From contig CAYRNW010000013.1 in assembly GCA_964425745.1 (NCBI GenBank), forward strand, positions 7,628 through 71,627: a DNA stretch of 64,000 nucleotides, given 5' to 3'. The position numbers and the translations under genes were made by a program. Below are positions 25,891-34,764 of this stretch, piece after piece; the stretch's first letter is position 1, and each line of letters begins with the position of its first letter. The DNA comes from CALCNS01 sp964425745 (lineage in GTDB: Bacteria > Bacillota > JAAYKD01). Below the pieces are notes generated by a model. The model searched no databases. It saw nothing but the letters and a program-made list of their open reading frames with translations, and was not told where the DNA came from.

Positions 25891-26400
25891 TTATTTCGGT
25901 ACAATAATCATAATCATGTTACGACCTTCAATTCGAGCCGGTCTTTCAATGACTCCCACTTCGGCGACTCCGGCTGCTAATTTATCTAAGGCTTCTTTCC
26001 CTAAATTAGCATGGGCGATCTCTCGACCCCGGAAACGAACTGTTGCTTTGACCTTATCCCCGTCTTCTAAGAAGCGAATCGAGGCTTTAATTTTGACATT
26101 CAAGTCATGATCTTCGATGGTCGGTGTAACACGAATTTCTTTAATGTTGATGACCTTTTGTTTTTTTCGGGCTTCCCGATCTTGTTTGCTTTGCTCATAT
26201 CGGAACTTACCATAGTCCATGATCCGACACACAGGCGGATTCGCCTGCGGAGCAACTTTCACTAAGTCCAAGCCGCGTTCCTGCGCAACACGCAATGCAT
26301 CTCTTGAAGTCATGATCCCCAGTTGCTCTCCGTTTTCGTCGATGACTCGAAGCTCACGGTTACGAATCTCTTCGTTGATTTGATGTCCCTTATTATTAAT
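25891..26400 (-). CDS. infC: Translation initiation factor IF-3 (ATT start)
   Basis: IF-3 keeps 30S subunits free and checks the start codon. The best start is ATT at 26400, 8 bases after GGAGG, giving 169 residues that begin INNKGHQINEEIRNRELRVI, the normal IF-3 N-terminus. The first in-frame ATG, at 26313, would remove 29 conserved residues. Unusual AUU starts are characteristic of infC and let IF-3 repress its own translation. The linker KQDREARKKQKVINIKEIR and the C-domain VRFRGREIAHANLG are intact. It leads infC-rpmI-rplT. Confidence 0.95.
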   Translation of the reverse strand: MNNKGHQINEEIRNRELRVIDENGEQLGIMTSRDALRVAQERGLDLVKVAPQANPPVCRIMDYGKFRYEQSKQDREARKKQKVINIKEIRVTPTIEDHDLNVKIKASIRFLEDGDKVKATVRFRGREIAHANLGKEALDKLAAGVAEVGVIERPARIEGRNMIMIIVPK

Positions 26401-26433
26401 ACTTCACACCTCCTGTGATTTTTTATGCCACCC

Positions 26434-26550
26434 AAAGAAAAAGCGCGGGTTCAAGCACCCGCGCAGAAAATCTCCTCAAAATGATGAGAAATCCATATGA
26501 ACCCGAACTAGTTTTCTGTCGGGTGAGAAGCGGATGGCCTCTTCTTGATA
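26434..26550 (-). promoter_or_regulatory. infC operon leader, probable L20-type autoregulatory element
   Basis: The leader contains GGCCATCCGCTTCTCACCCGAC, an ACTAGTTCGGGTTCA hairpin region and a terminator GCGCGGGT/ACCCGCGC with TTTTTCTTT (26434-26465). Firmicutes infC-rpmI-rplT leaders are bound by L20 and terminate early. Overall layout and sequence look like that family. The exact fold was not computed. Confidence 0.7.
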
Positions 26551-26557
26551 CTTTGAC

Positions 26558-26586
26558 ATTATAACAAGCCAGCTTGCTTTTGTCAA
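26558..26586 (-). promoter_or_regulatory. Consensus sigma-A promoter of the infC operon
   Basis: Perfect TTGACA (26581-26586), 17-base spacer, perfect TATAAT (26558-26563). It sits just beyond the glyQS stop. Confidence 0.93.
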
Positions 26587-26597
26587 GCATACCTGTT

Positions 26598-27998
26598 CTA
26601 GAAATCGATTTTTTCTTCGAACCACTGATTTAATTGGTCTACCGGAATTCTCTCTTGCAGCATTGAATCACGCATTCGAATGGTTACACAGCCATCTTCT
26701 TGAGTTTGAAAGTCCACAGTGATGCAGAAAGGAGTGCCGGCTTCGTCCCAGCGTCGATACCGTTTGCCAATACTGCCGGCATCATCATATTCTACTTGCC
26801 ATTTCTTTTGTAACTGCTTATAAATCATTTCTGCTTGTTCGCCCAGCTTTTTCGATAAGGGCAGAATCGCAGCCTTGACCGGCGCTAAGGCGGGATGTAA
26901 CCGGAGCACAGTTCGAACATCCCCATCTTCTAGGGTCTCTTCATCATAGGCATCCAATAAAAACATTAACGCCAAACGTTCCACGCTGACAGAAGGTTCG
27001 ATACAGTAGGGCAAGTATTTTTCGTTGGTGACCGGATCTAACACCTGCAAATCTTTTCCGGAATGCTCTTGATGTACTCTCAAATCGTAATCGGTTCGAT
27101 GTGCAACTCCCCATAATTCTCCCCAGCCAAACGGGAACTTGTATTCGACATCGGTGGTTGCTTTTGCATAATGCGATAATTCTTCTTGATCGTGATCTCT
27201 CAAGCGTAAATTCTCTGCTTGAACTCCCAAAGACAGCAAGAAATCATACACAAAACCACGCCAATATTGAAACCATTGCATATCTTCTGAATTTTCACCT
27301 TCTCCTGGTTTGCAGAAAAACTCCAATTCCATCTGCTCGAACTCACGAGTCCGAAAAATAAAATTACCGGGAGTGATTTCATTGCGGAAGGACTTCCCAA
27401 TTTGGCCAATTCCAAACGGAGGGCGTCGTCGTGTTGAAATCAAGACATTTTTGAAATTGACAAAAATCCCTTGGGCGGTTTCAGGTCGCAAATATACCAG
27501 TGCACTGCTATCTTCAGTAACCCCTTGGTGAGTCTTGAACATCAGGTTAAACTGACGAATATCGGTATAATCCAAAGCACCACATTGAGGGCATACAATA
27601 TTTTCGTCCTCAATATATTGTTTCATCTGTTCATTGGACCAACCATCTGCACTCAAGTCCAACCCTTTTTTATTGGCATGCTCTTCAATCAGTTTATCAG
27701 CCCGATAACGGCTTTTACACTTGTGACAATCCATTAAAGGATCCGAAAATCCCCCAACGTGACCGGATGCCACCCAGGTTTCTGGGTTCATTAAAATTCC
27801 TGCATCCATTCCAACATTGGACGGTGTTTCGGTAACAAATTTCCTCCACCAAACTTTTTTGATGTTATTCTTTAATTCTACACCAAGGGGACCGTAATCC
27901 CAAGTATTGGCCAAGCCCCCATAAATTTCGGAACCAGGGAATACATATCCTCGAGTTTTACATAGTGTTACCAATTTCTCCATGTTTTTCGTGCTCAT
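26598..27998 (-). CDS. glyQS: Glycyl-tRNA synthetase, single-chain dimeric type
   Basis: This class II synthetase of 466 residues charges tRNA-Gly. It is the homodimeric type and not the alpha2-beta2 GlyQ/GlyS pair. Evidence is GYVFPGSEIYGGLANTWDYGP at the N-terminus, motif 2 GQIGKSFRNEITP, FRTREFEQMELEFF, motif 3 PSVSVERLAL and a C-terminal anticodon domain. Cys pairs CHKC and CPQC could bind zinc. It is last of alaS-trmL-trpS-glyQS. Since glycine is also an energy substrate here, keeping its charging under an Ala-responsive leader is notable. Confidence 0.95.
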   Translation of the reverse strand: MSTKNMEKLVTLCKTRGYVFPGSEIYGGLANTWDYGPLGVELKNNIKKVWWRKFVTETPSNVGMDAGILMNPETWVASGHVGGFSDPLMDCHKCKSRYRADKLIEEHANKKGLDLSADGWSNEQMKQYIEDENIVCPQCGALDYTDIRQFNLMFKTHQGVTEDSSALVYLRPETAQGIFVNFKNVLISTRRRPPFGIGQIGKSFRNEITPGNFIFRTREFEQMELEFFCKPGEGENSEDMQWFQYWRGFVYDFLLSLGVQAENLRLRDHDQEELSHYAKATTDVEYKFPFGWGELWGVAHRTDYDLRVHQEHSGKDLQVLDPVTNEKYLPYCIEPSVSVERLALMFLLDAYDEETLEDGDVRTVLRLHPALAPVKAAILPLSKKLGEQAEMIYKQLQKKWQVEYDDAGSIGKRYRRWDEAGTPFCITVDFQTQEDGCVTIRMRDSMLQERIPVDQLNQWFEEKIDF

Positions 27999-28012
27999 CT
28001 GATTTCTCCGTT

Positions 28013-29008
28013 CTATTGAAAATAACTGATTTTCATAGCATCGCGTACTTCCCTCATCGTTTGTGCAGCCGCTTCACAGGCTCTAGCGGTTCCGGCAAGA
28101 AGGATTTCATCGATCAGCTTCGGATTATTTTGATACGCGATTCTGCGTTCTCGCATGGGTTCCAAAAGCTCATTAATCTTTTGGCTCAATCTCTTTTTGC
28201 ATGCGACACAGCCAATGCTACCGGCTCGACAACGCATTTCAATATCGGCAGCTTCAGTAGTGTTAAATACCTTGTGATATTCAAAGACCGTACAAACCTC
28301 GGGGTGCCCCGGATCGGTTGCGCGGATTCTTGCCGGATCAGTGACAGCGGAACGAATACGTGCCTCTACTTCTTTCGCAGAATCTGAAAGGAAAATTGCG
28401 TTATCCAAGCTTTTTGACATTTTTGCTTTGCCGTCTAACCCTACCAAACGCCCCACTTGTCCAACCAAAGCCTCCGGAACAACAAGAACCGGGCTGTACA
28501 ATTCGTTAAATCTTCTGGCAACTTTACGAGTAAACTCTATATGAGGAACTTGATCCTGCCCCACCGGTACTAAGTCCGCTTTGCAGAAGGTGATATCTGC
28601 TGCCTGTGATACCGGATACCCCAAAAAGCCATAACTCATATCGGTATAGCCATGTTGTTCTGCTTCGGTCTTTATGGTTGGATTGTGGCGCAACACATTG
28701 ACAGAGACGAAATTAGAATAGAATATGGTCAGCTCAGCAATTTGCGGAACCATGGACTGAACAAAAATTGTTGCCTGGTTTGGATCGATGCCAATTGCCA
28801 TGTAATCTTCGGTTACTTGCCTTACGGATTCAGCCAATTTTTCTGGGTGCTCCCAGTTCGTTGTCAGCGCCTGCACATCGGCTACGATGAGGAACGTCTC
28901 ATAATCGTGTTGTAAGGCTACTCTGTTGGCTAACGAGCCCACATAATGACCCAAATGTAGTTTCCCTGTTGGACGATCTCCGGTTAGAATTCTCTTGCGT
29001 TGTTTCAT
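28013..29008 (-). CDS. trpS: Tryptophanyl-tRNA synthetase
   Basis: A class I synthetase of 331 residues. The HIGH-like motif is KLHLGHYVGS at about 16-25 and the KMSKS motif is GKAKMSKSLDN at about 195. The substrate pocket segments DMSYGFLGYPVSQAADI and QDQVPHIEFTRKVA are present. A Cys pair in GSIGCVACKKRL lies in the C-terminal part. Its stop overlaps the next upstream gene by 4 bases, showing tight coupling with trmL. Confidence 0.95.
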   Translation of the reverse strand: MKQRKRILTGDRPTGKLHLGHYVGSLANRVALQHDYETFLIVADVQALTTNWEHPEKLAESVRQVTEDYMAIGIDPNQATIFVQSMVPQIAELTIFYSNFVSVNVLRHNPTIKTEAEQHGYTDMSYGFLGYPVSQAADITFCKADLVPVGQDQVPHIEFTRKVARRFNELYSPVLVVPEALVGQVGRLVGLDGKAKMSKSLDNAIFLSDSAKEVEARIRSAVTDPARIRATDPGHPEVCTVFEYHKVFNTTEAADIEMRCRAGSIGCVACKKRLSQKINELLEPMRERRIAYQNNPKLIDEILLAGTARACEAAAQTMREVRDAMKISYFQ

Positions 29009-29502
29009 AGGACTTCTCCTTTCACTACGGTTTCATGCCAAGTCAAGCCGGGATAATCGATTTGCCGTAAAGCTTCATATAGAACAATGGCTACTGCACT
29101 TGACAAATTCAAGGATCGTGTTTCGTTTAAGATGGGAATCCTAATGTTGGATTCCGGACTCAGAGCTAGAACATCCGGAGGCAATCCCCTTGTTTCAGGG
29201 CCAAAAACCAGGCAATCTCCTTGCTCGTATTTCTTTTGATGATACGATTGTGTTGCTTTGGTCGTTGCAAAAAACATCCGGTAATCTCCATATTGATTCA
29301 TAAAATCTTGCCACGAGTCATGGATTTCCAATTTTAAGAATTGCCAATAATCCAATCCGGCTCGTTTCAAATACTTATCTTCCAAGGAGAACCCCAATGG
29401 CTTCACCAAGTGCAGGGTACAGTCCGAAGCCGCACACAATCGCGATATATTACCGGTATTGGGTGGAATTTCCGGCTGATACAAAACCACATGAAGTGAC
29501 AT
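29005..29502 (-). CDS. trmL: tRNA (cytidine(34)-2'-O)-methyltransferase TrmL
   Basis: This 165-residue SPOUT methyltransferase modifies the wobble ribose of tRNA-Leu isoacceptors. Features are LYQPEIPPNTGNISRLCAAS at the N-terminus, LVFGPETRGLPPDVL and the SAM knot segment IPILNETRSLNLSSAVAIVLYEALRQ. Length fits the family. It overlaps trpS by 4 bases and lies 25 bases after alaS. Confidence 0.95.
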   Translation of the reverse strand: MSLHVVLYQPEIPPNTGNISRLCAASDCTLHLVKPLGFSLEDKYLKRAGLDYWQFLKLEIHDSWQDFMNQYGDYRMFFATTKATQSYHQKKYEQGDCLVFGPETRGLPPDVLALSPESNIRIPILNETRSLNLSSAVAIVLYEALRQIDYPGLTWHETVVKGEVL

Positions 29503-29526
29503 GCCAATCCTCCCCTTCTGATTGAT

Positions 29527-32145
29527 TTAATGCTTTTCAAATTGAGCTTCCACTAATTTGCGAATTTGTTCCATGGCCTCGGGCAGTTTTTCGGGATTCT
29601 TCCCCCCTGCTTGTGCTAAATCAGGACGTCCGCCACCACCGCCGCCAACTAATTTTGCTGCTTCACGAATCAAGTTACCTGCGTGAAAGATTTTCACCAA
29701 ATCCTTGGTCGCTGCAGCTAATAAACTAGCCTTACCATCGATTTCAGCTGCTAAGACAACAATCCCTCTTCCCATTTTATCTCGAAGGATATCGGCCATT
29801 TGTCTCAAATCGTCGGCTTTCTCCACAGAGACTCTAGCAATCACTGTTGGTACTCCTTCTATTTCAAATGAGCCTTTAAGTAAATCATCCATTTGATCTG
29901 CTGTGTTTTTTGCCGATAAACTTTCCAGTTTTTTCTCGGTCTCACGAAGTTGAGAGAGGAGCTGGCTGATTCTCGACGGTAATTCGTCCTCTTTGCTTTT
30001 TAAGAGATTTGCCATTTCGGACAGTACGTTCTCTTTGTTTTGGTAGTACTCAAAAGCTTTCCACCCAGATAAGGCTTCAATTCTTCGTAAACCCGAACCG
30101 ATTCCAGCTTCTGAAACAATTTCAAAGGGGCCAATTTCACCGGTGCGATGAACATGAGTACCTCCACAAAGCTCCATGGAGTCTCCCATTTCAATCACTC
30201 GAACAACATCGCCATATTTCTCACCAAAGAGAGCTGTGGCACCTTTGGCTCTGGCTTCGTCGATTTTTAACTCTTCTGTGCTAACCGGATAATCTTCCAT
30301 GATCCATTGATTGACTAAATATTCTACCTGATCAACTTGCTCTTGCTCTAGAGCGCTGAAATGGCTGAAATCAAAGCGTAAACGATCCGGACCAACCCAG
30401 GAGCCTGCTTGATGAATATGATCGCCCAAAACCAAACGTAAGGCTTTGTGTAAAAGATGCGTAGCGGAGTGATGGCGAGCAATGTTTTTTCTTCGTTGTT
30501 CATCAACAATAGCAAGTACTTGATCTCCTACTTTGAGTTGGGTTTTGACTTCAACGGTTAGGAGATTCAGTTGACCTTCTTTCGTGGTCTGGATTACGGG
30601 GTGTTGAATCCCCTGCTGCTCTATATACCCCGAGTCCCCCACTTGACCGCCACTCTCACCGTAAAAGGGGTTTGGTTCCAATACCAGTTGCACTTGTTGG
30701 TTCTCTTCAGCACTTTCCAAGGTTTTTCCCTCTTGAAAAATTCCTTGGATGGTACTGGTTTCGCGCAATGTATCGTATCCAATGAACGAACTTGTGATCC
30801 CCGATAAATCCGTCCGATTCGCTCCCATTGCATCAACGTCTTGACGCGCCGCACGAGCTCTTTGTCGCTGACGGTTCATTTCATCACGAAAGCCCTGAAT
30901 ATCCACTGAATATCCTTGTTCCTCTAAAATTTCTTGAGTTAGTTCCAAAGGAAAACCGAAGGTATCATGTAATCGAAATGCTACTTCTCCTTGAAGCTCT
31001 GTTTTTCCACTTTGCTTCATTTCTTCAATAAACTGCTGCACTAAACTTAAGCCCGATTCCAAAGTTTCATTGAATCTCTTTTCTTCTAATTGGAAGACTT
31101 GGAGGATAAAGGATCTTTTGTCTTCAAGATCAGGATAACCAACCTTAAAGGAATCAATCACTTTAGCGGCAATATCTGCAACAAACGGTTGATGTAAACC
31201 CACAATCCTTCCGAATCGAACTGCTCTTCTTAATAATCGCCGTAAAACATAGCCGCGTCCTTCATTACCTGGGAGAACGCCATCGGCGATGAGGAAGGTT
31301 ACACCTCGAACATGATCCAAAATCACGCGTAGGGCTAAGCTTTCCGATGATTTGCCGTCGTAATTCACTTTGCTTAACTCAATAAGGCGATTTAACATAG
31401 GAAGATTGAGGTCCATTTCAAAAATTGACGGTGCTCCTTGAATTACAGCTGCAATGCGGTCAAGACCCAATCCTGTATCGATGCATTTTCTCTCCAGAGG
31501 GTGATATTCCCCGTTTTCATCTTTATCATATTGTGTAAATACAAGATTCCAAATTTCCAAGTAGCGATCACAATCGCAACCCATAACGCAATTGGGTTTA
31601 TCACATTTGAATTCTTCCCCTTGATCGTAAAAGATTTCCGAACAGGGGCCACAAGGACCGGTTCCAATTTCCCAAAAATTATCTTCATCCCCTAATACGA
31701 GATGTTCTACCGGTACTCCCACTTCTTTGTGCCAAATATCATAGGCCTCTTTATCATCCTTGTGTACCGTCACATAAAGGCGTGCGGGGTCCATTTCCAT
31801 ACGTTCGGTCAAGAATTCCCAAGCCCAATGAATGGCATCTCTCTTGAAATAATCTCCAAAAGAGAAGTTTCCTAACATTTCAAAACAAGTAGCATGCCGA
31901 GCGGTTTTACCCACTCGCTCAATGTCGGGAGTGCGAATACATTTTTGAGAATTGGTGACCCTACCGGAAGGAGGAGTCGCAACTCCAGTAAAATAAGTCT
32001 TGAAAGGAGCCATACCGGCACCGATCAGTAGTAAACTTGGATCATTTTCCGGTATTAAAGAGGCACTTGGTAGAACCAAATGTCCTTTTTCATGAAAGAA
32101 ATCTAAAAAGCTTTGTCTGATCTCATTTCCGGTTCGTTTCTTCAT
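29527..32145 (-). CDS. alaS: Alanyl-tRNA synthetase
   Basis: Full-length AlaRS, 872 residues. It has the catalytic domain (PSASLIPENDPSLLLIGAGMAPFK, RHATCFEMLGNFSFGDYFK), the editing domain with HHSATH and CGGTH zinc ligands, a coiled-coil region and the C-terminal DHHA1 domain ending in LVGGGGGGRPDLAQAGGK. The ATG at 32145 follows GGAGGTG. It heads the alaS-trmL-trpS-glyQS operon and is controlled by an Ala T-box. Confidence 0.97.
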   Translation of the reverse strand: MKKRTGNEIRQSFLDFFHEKGHLVLPSASLIPENDPSLLLIGAGMAPFKTYFTGVATPPSGRVTNSQKCIRTPDIERVGKTARHATCFEMLGNFSFGDYFKRDAIHWAWEFLTERMEMDPARLYVTVHKDDKEAYDIWHKEVGVPVEHLVLGDEDNFWEIGTGPCGPCSEIFYDQGEEFKCDKPNCVMGCDCDRYLEIWNLVFTQYDKDENGEYHPLERKCIDTGLGLDRIAAVIQGAPSIFEMDLNLPMLNRLIELSKVNYDGKSSESLALRVILDHVRGVTFLIADGVLPGNEGRGYVLRRLLRRAVRFGRIVGLHQPFVADIAAKVIDSFKVGYPDLEDKRSFILQVFQLEEKRFNETLESGLSLVQQFIEEMKQSGKTELQGEVAFRLHDTFGFPLELTQEILEEQGYSVDIQGFRDEMNRQRQRARAARQDVDAMGANRTDLSGITSSFIGYDTLRETSTIQGIFQEGKTLESAEENQQVQLVLEPNPFYGESGGQVGDSGYIEQQGIQHPVIQTTKEGQLNLLTVEVKTQLKVGDQVLAIVDEQRRKNIARHHSATHLLHKALRLVLGDHIHQAGSWVGPDRLRFDFSHFSALEQEQVDQVEYLVNQWIMEDYPVSTEELKIDEARAKGATALFGEKYGDVVRVIEMGDSMELCGGTHVHRTGEIGPFEIVSEAGIGSGLRRIEALSGWKAFEYYQNKENVLSEMANLLKSKEDELPSRISQLLSQLRETEKKLESLSAKNTADQMDDLLKGSFEIEGVPTVIARVSVEKADDLRQMADILRDKMGRGIVVLAAEIDGKASLLAAATKDLVKIFHAGNLIREAAKLVGGGGGGRPDLAQAGGKNPEKLPEAMEQIRKLVEAQFEKH

Positions 32146-32158
32146 TTTTTACACCTCC

Positions 32159-32379
32159 AAAAAAATAAGTCCCTGAGCTTACGCTCAGGGACGATTTGTA
32201 TCGTGGTACCACCCTGTTTTACCGACTAGAATGTCGATTTCTCAAAGCCTTTAACGGAGCGATCCGTTTGTGTTGACACAAAAGCTCAGAAGTGGCCCAA
32301 AAACAACGTTCCGCCGAGTTTCTCACACCATCAAACTCTCGCTGAAAACTTCCAGTCGTTCTGTCTTCGTCATAGCAAT
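32159..32379 (-). promoter_or_regulatory. Ala T-box leader with terminator (alaS operon)
   Basis: T-box AGGGTGGTACCACG at 32202-32215. The terminator GTCCCTGAG/CTCAGGGAC with a uridine run lies at 32159-32192. The specifier region GGGCCACTTCTGAGC presents GCC (Ala) at 32294-32296. Readthrough should rise when tRNA-Ala is uncharged, raising all four downstream genes. Confidence 0.92.
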
Positions 32380-32385
32380 ATATAG

Positions 32386-32414
32386 ATTATAGCGATTGAC
32401 AGACTATTTGTCAA
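32386..32414 (-). promoter_or_regulatory. Consensus sigma-A promoter of the alaS leader
   Basis: TTGACA (32409-32414), 17 bases, TATAAT (32386-32391). It lies directly after the gpsA stop. Confidence 0.93.
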
Positions 32415-33446
32415 TCAAAATTGATTCCATTTTTTTTCAGCCAAAGAAGCGTTTTCTGCACGGGCCATTCGGTTCATGAGTTGTTCTACTTGTTGCTTAG
32501 GATCTTGTTTTTCAAACAAAATCCCATAGACTGCGGATGTGATTGGCAGCTCCAAATAGAGTTTTCGAGAAAGTTCCATGACTGCTTGTGTGGTTCGCAC
32601 TCCTTCTACAATAGACTTCGTAGAATTTATGATTTCTTCCAAGGTTCGACCTTTTCCCAATTGCTCTCCACACCAACGATTGCGACTGTGATGACTGGCA
32701 CAGGTCGCAACGAGATCTCCCATCCCCGATAACCCGGAAAAGGTTTCGCTTTCTGCACCTAAGCGAACGCCCAAGCGCGTCATTTCAGCCAATCCTCTTG
32801 CAATCAAAGCCGCTTTGCCATTATCTCCAATTTGCAAACCATCGCAAATCCCGGCTGCAATGGCGATAATATTCTTGAGTGCCCCGCCCAACTCCACTCC
32901 AATAGGATCTGGATTGATATACACCCGAAAATACGGTCGCATCAGTAAACCTTGAAAATATAGCGCTGTTTGCTTGGATTCAGCGCCCACTACGCTGGTA
33001 GCAGGCGAACCCAATGCAATCTCCGAGGCCAAATTTGGACCGGAAAGTACCGCAAGATGCTCCTTTTGTGCTTTACCGGTGTTTAAAAGGATCTGTGAAA
33101 TCCTTGCACCACTTTCGGGTTCAAGGCCTTTCGTTGCCGACAGCCATGGCTTTTGAGCAACGGATAAGGGCAATTGGTCTAATAAAGCTCTTAACCCCTT
33201 GGCAATCACAACATTTAAAATCGCATCTGCATTTTCAACGGCTGCGAGCGGATCTGTCTCGGCCTTGATTGTTTCGGGCAGTTCAACTCCCGGCAGGAAA
33301 GAGTGGTTATGCTGTTCTTGATTAATCTGCTGAGCAACTTCCTTTTCATAACTCCAAAGCCGAACCGAGTAGCCATTCTCTGCTAACATTTTTGAGAGTA
33401 CCGTGCCCCAAGCCCCGGCTCCTAAAACAGCAATTTGGCCATTCAT
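32415..33446 (-). CDS. gpsA: Glycerol-3-phosphate dehydrogenase [NAD(P)+]
   Basis: GpsA makes sn-glycerol-3-phosphate for phospholipids. The 343-residue protein has the Rossmann motif AVLGAGAWGTVLSKMLAENG, the KGLEPESG and GPNLASEIALGSPAT segments, the catalytic region ELGGALKNIIAIAAGICDGL with its Lys, and GLSGMGDLVATCASHHSRN. Its ATG overlaps the der stop by one base. In spore formers spoIVA often follows gpsA; here alaS follows instead. Confidence 0.97.
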   Translation of the reverse strand: MNGQIAVLGAGAWGTVLSKMLAENGYSVRLWSYEKEVAQQINQEQHNHSFLPGVELPETIKAETDPLAAVENADAILNVVIAKGLRALLDQLPLSVAQKPWLSATKGLEPESGARISQILLNTGKAQKEHLAVLSGPNLASEIALGSPATSVVGAESKQTALYFQGLLMRPYFRVYINPDPIGVELGGALKNIIAIAAGICDGLQIGDNGKAALIARGLAEMTRLGVRLGAESETFSGLSGMGDLVATCASHHSRNRWCGEQLGKGRTLEEIINSTKSIVEGVRTTQAVMELSRKLYLELPITSAVYGILFEKQDPKQQVEQLMNRMARAENASLAEKKWNQF

Positions 33447-34762
33447 TACGATCTCTCCCTTGCACGGAATGTTAATTTGATTGGCGTCCCTTCAAAACCA
33501 TAGGTTGCACGAATCTGGTTTTCTAAATAACGAATATAAGAAAAATGTGCTAATTCAGGATTATTGACAAAGAAAACAAAAACCGGTGGTTTGACAGCAA
33601 CTTGACTCACATAATAAATTTTCAGACGGCGTCCGGCTGTATTCGGCGGTGGGTTCATTCGCATCGCTTCTTGAAGCAAATCGTTGATGCTGCTGGTCTG
33701 CAGTCGCAGGTTCTGTTGTTCCGACACATAATCCACTACTTCTAACAAACGGGAGATCCTCTGCCCGGTTAATGCAGAAACAAATACGATGGGTGCATAG
33801 GTGACAAAAATCAGATCATCTTTGATTTTTTTGGCCATTTGATCTGCTGTTTTTGAATCCTTCTCCACTAAATCCCATTTATTCACAACTAGGACAATTC
33901 CTCGGCCCTTCTCATGTGCATATCCAGCGATTCGCTGGTCTTGCTCTGTGACACCTTCCACGGCGTCTAAGACCATCATCACAACATCGGATCGGTCCAC
34001 TGCACGTAAAGCCCTGAGAACACTGAAACGTTCTACATTTTCATAAATTTTGCTTTTCTTCCTCATACCGGCGGTGTCAATTAGTGTATACTTTTTTTCA
34101 TTCCACTCAAAAAGAGTGTCGATTGCATCTCGAGTCGTTCCGGGAACATTCGATACTATTACTCGATCTTCTCCTAAAATAGAATTGATCAACGAAGATT
34201 TTCCCACATTGGGTCTGCCGATAAAACTGATTTTTAGACTATCATCTTCTTCTTGTTCTGTAAGATCAGAAGGAATCGATGCAATAATCTCATCTAGTAA
34301 ATCACCAATATTGAGTCCATTCACCGCAGAAATCTCCAAAGGGTCACCAAGTCCCAGCTCGTAAAAATCATACATGTTTTGAACCATGGCTAAATTATCA
34401 ATTTTATTAACAACCAGAAGGACTGGTTTTTTTGATTTTCTCAAGTAATCGGCAATTTCCCGATCATCCGCTTGTAAACCTTGCTTCCCATCGGTCATAA
34501 AAAGGATGAGATCTGCTTCGGCAATCGCAATTTCTGCTTGCTTTTTGGTTTGAATCGAAATATCTGTATTGCCTTCGATTTCAATTCCACCGGTATCAAT
34601 GAGAGTAAACCGATGCCCCGTCCACTCTGTTTCTCCATATAACCGATCCCGGGTAACTCCAGGTACATCTTCAACAATCGCTAATCGCTGTCCGATCAAA
34701 CGGTTAAACAAGGTAGACTTCCCCACATTGGGTCTTCCTACAATCGCTACAATAGCTTCCAT
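33446..34762 (-). CDS. der: Ribosome-associated GTPase Der (EngA)
   Basis: Der is essential for 50S assembly and has two GTPase domains in tandem. G1 motifs are GRPNVGKSTLFNRL (about 8-21) and GRPNVGKSSLIN (about 181-192). Each is followed by DTGG or DTAG and NKxD (NKID, NKWD), and a KH-like C-terminal domain completes 438 residues. It lies 2 bases after the DUF512 gene and overlaps gpsA, an arrangement common in Clostridia. Confidence 0.97.
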   Translation of the reverse strand: MEAIVAIVGRPNVGKSTLFNRLIGQRLAIVEDVPGVTRDRLYGETEWTGHRFTLIDTGGIEIEGNTDISIQTKKQAEIAIAEADLILFMTDGKQGLQADDREIADYLRKSKKPVLLVVNKIDNLAMVQNMYDFYELGLGDPLEISAVNGLNIGDLLDEIIASIPSDLTEQEEDDSLKISFIGRPNVGKSSLINSILGEDRVIVSNVPGTTRDAIDTLFEWNEKKYTLIDTAGMRKKSKIYENVERFSVLRALRAVDRSDVVMMVLDAVEGVTEQDQRIAGYAHEKGRGIVLVVNKWDLVEKDSKTADQMAKKIKDDLIFVTYAPIVFVSALTGQRISRLLEVVDYVSEQQNLRLQTSSINDLLQEAMRMNPPPNTAGRRLKIYYVSQVAVKPPVFVFFVNNPELAHFSYIRYLENQIRATYGFEGTPIKLTFRARERS

Positions 34763-34764
34763 AA

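Noticed and set aside
26598..26700. Frameshift or split in the glycyl-tRNA synthetase
   Set aside because: The frame is continuous and of full length for the dimeric type; no separate beta subunit is needed.
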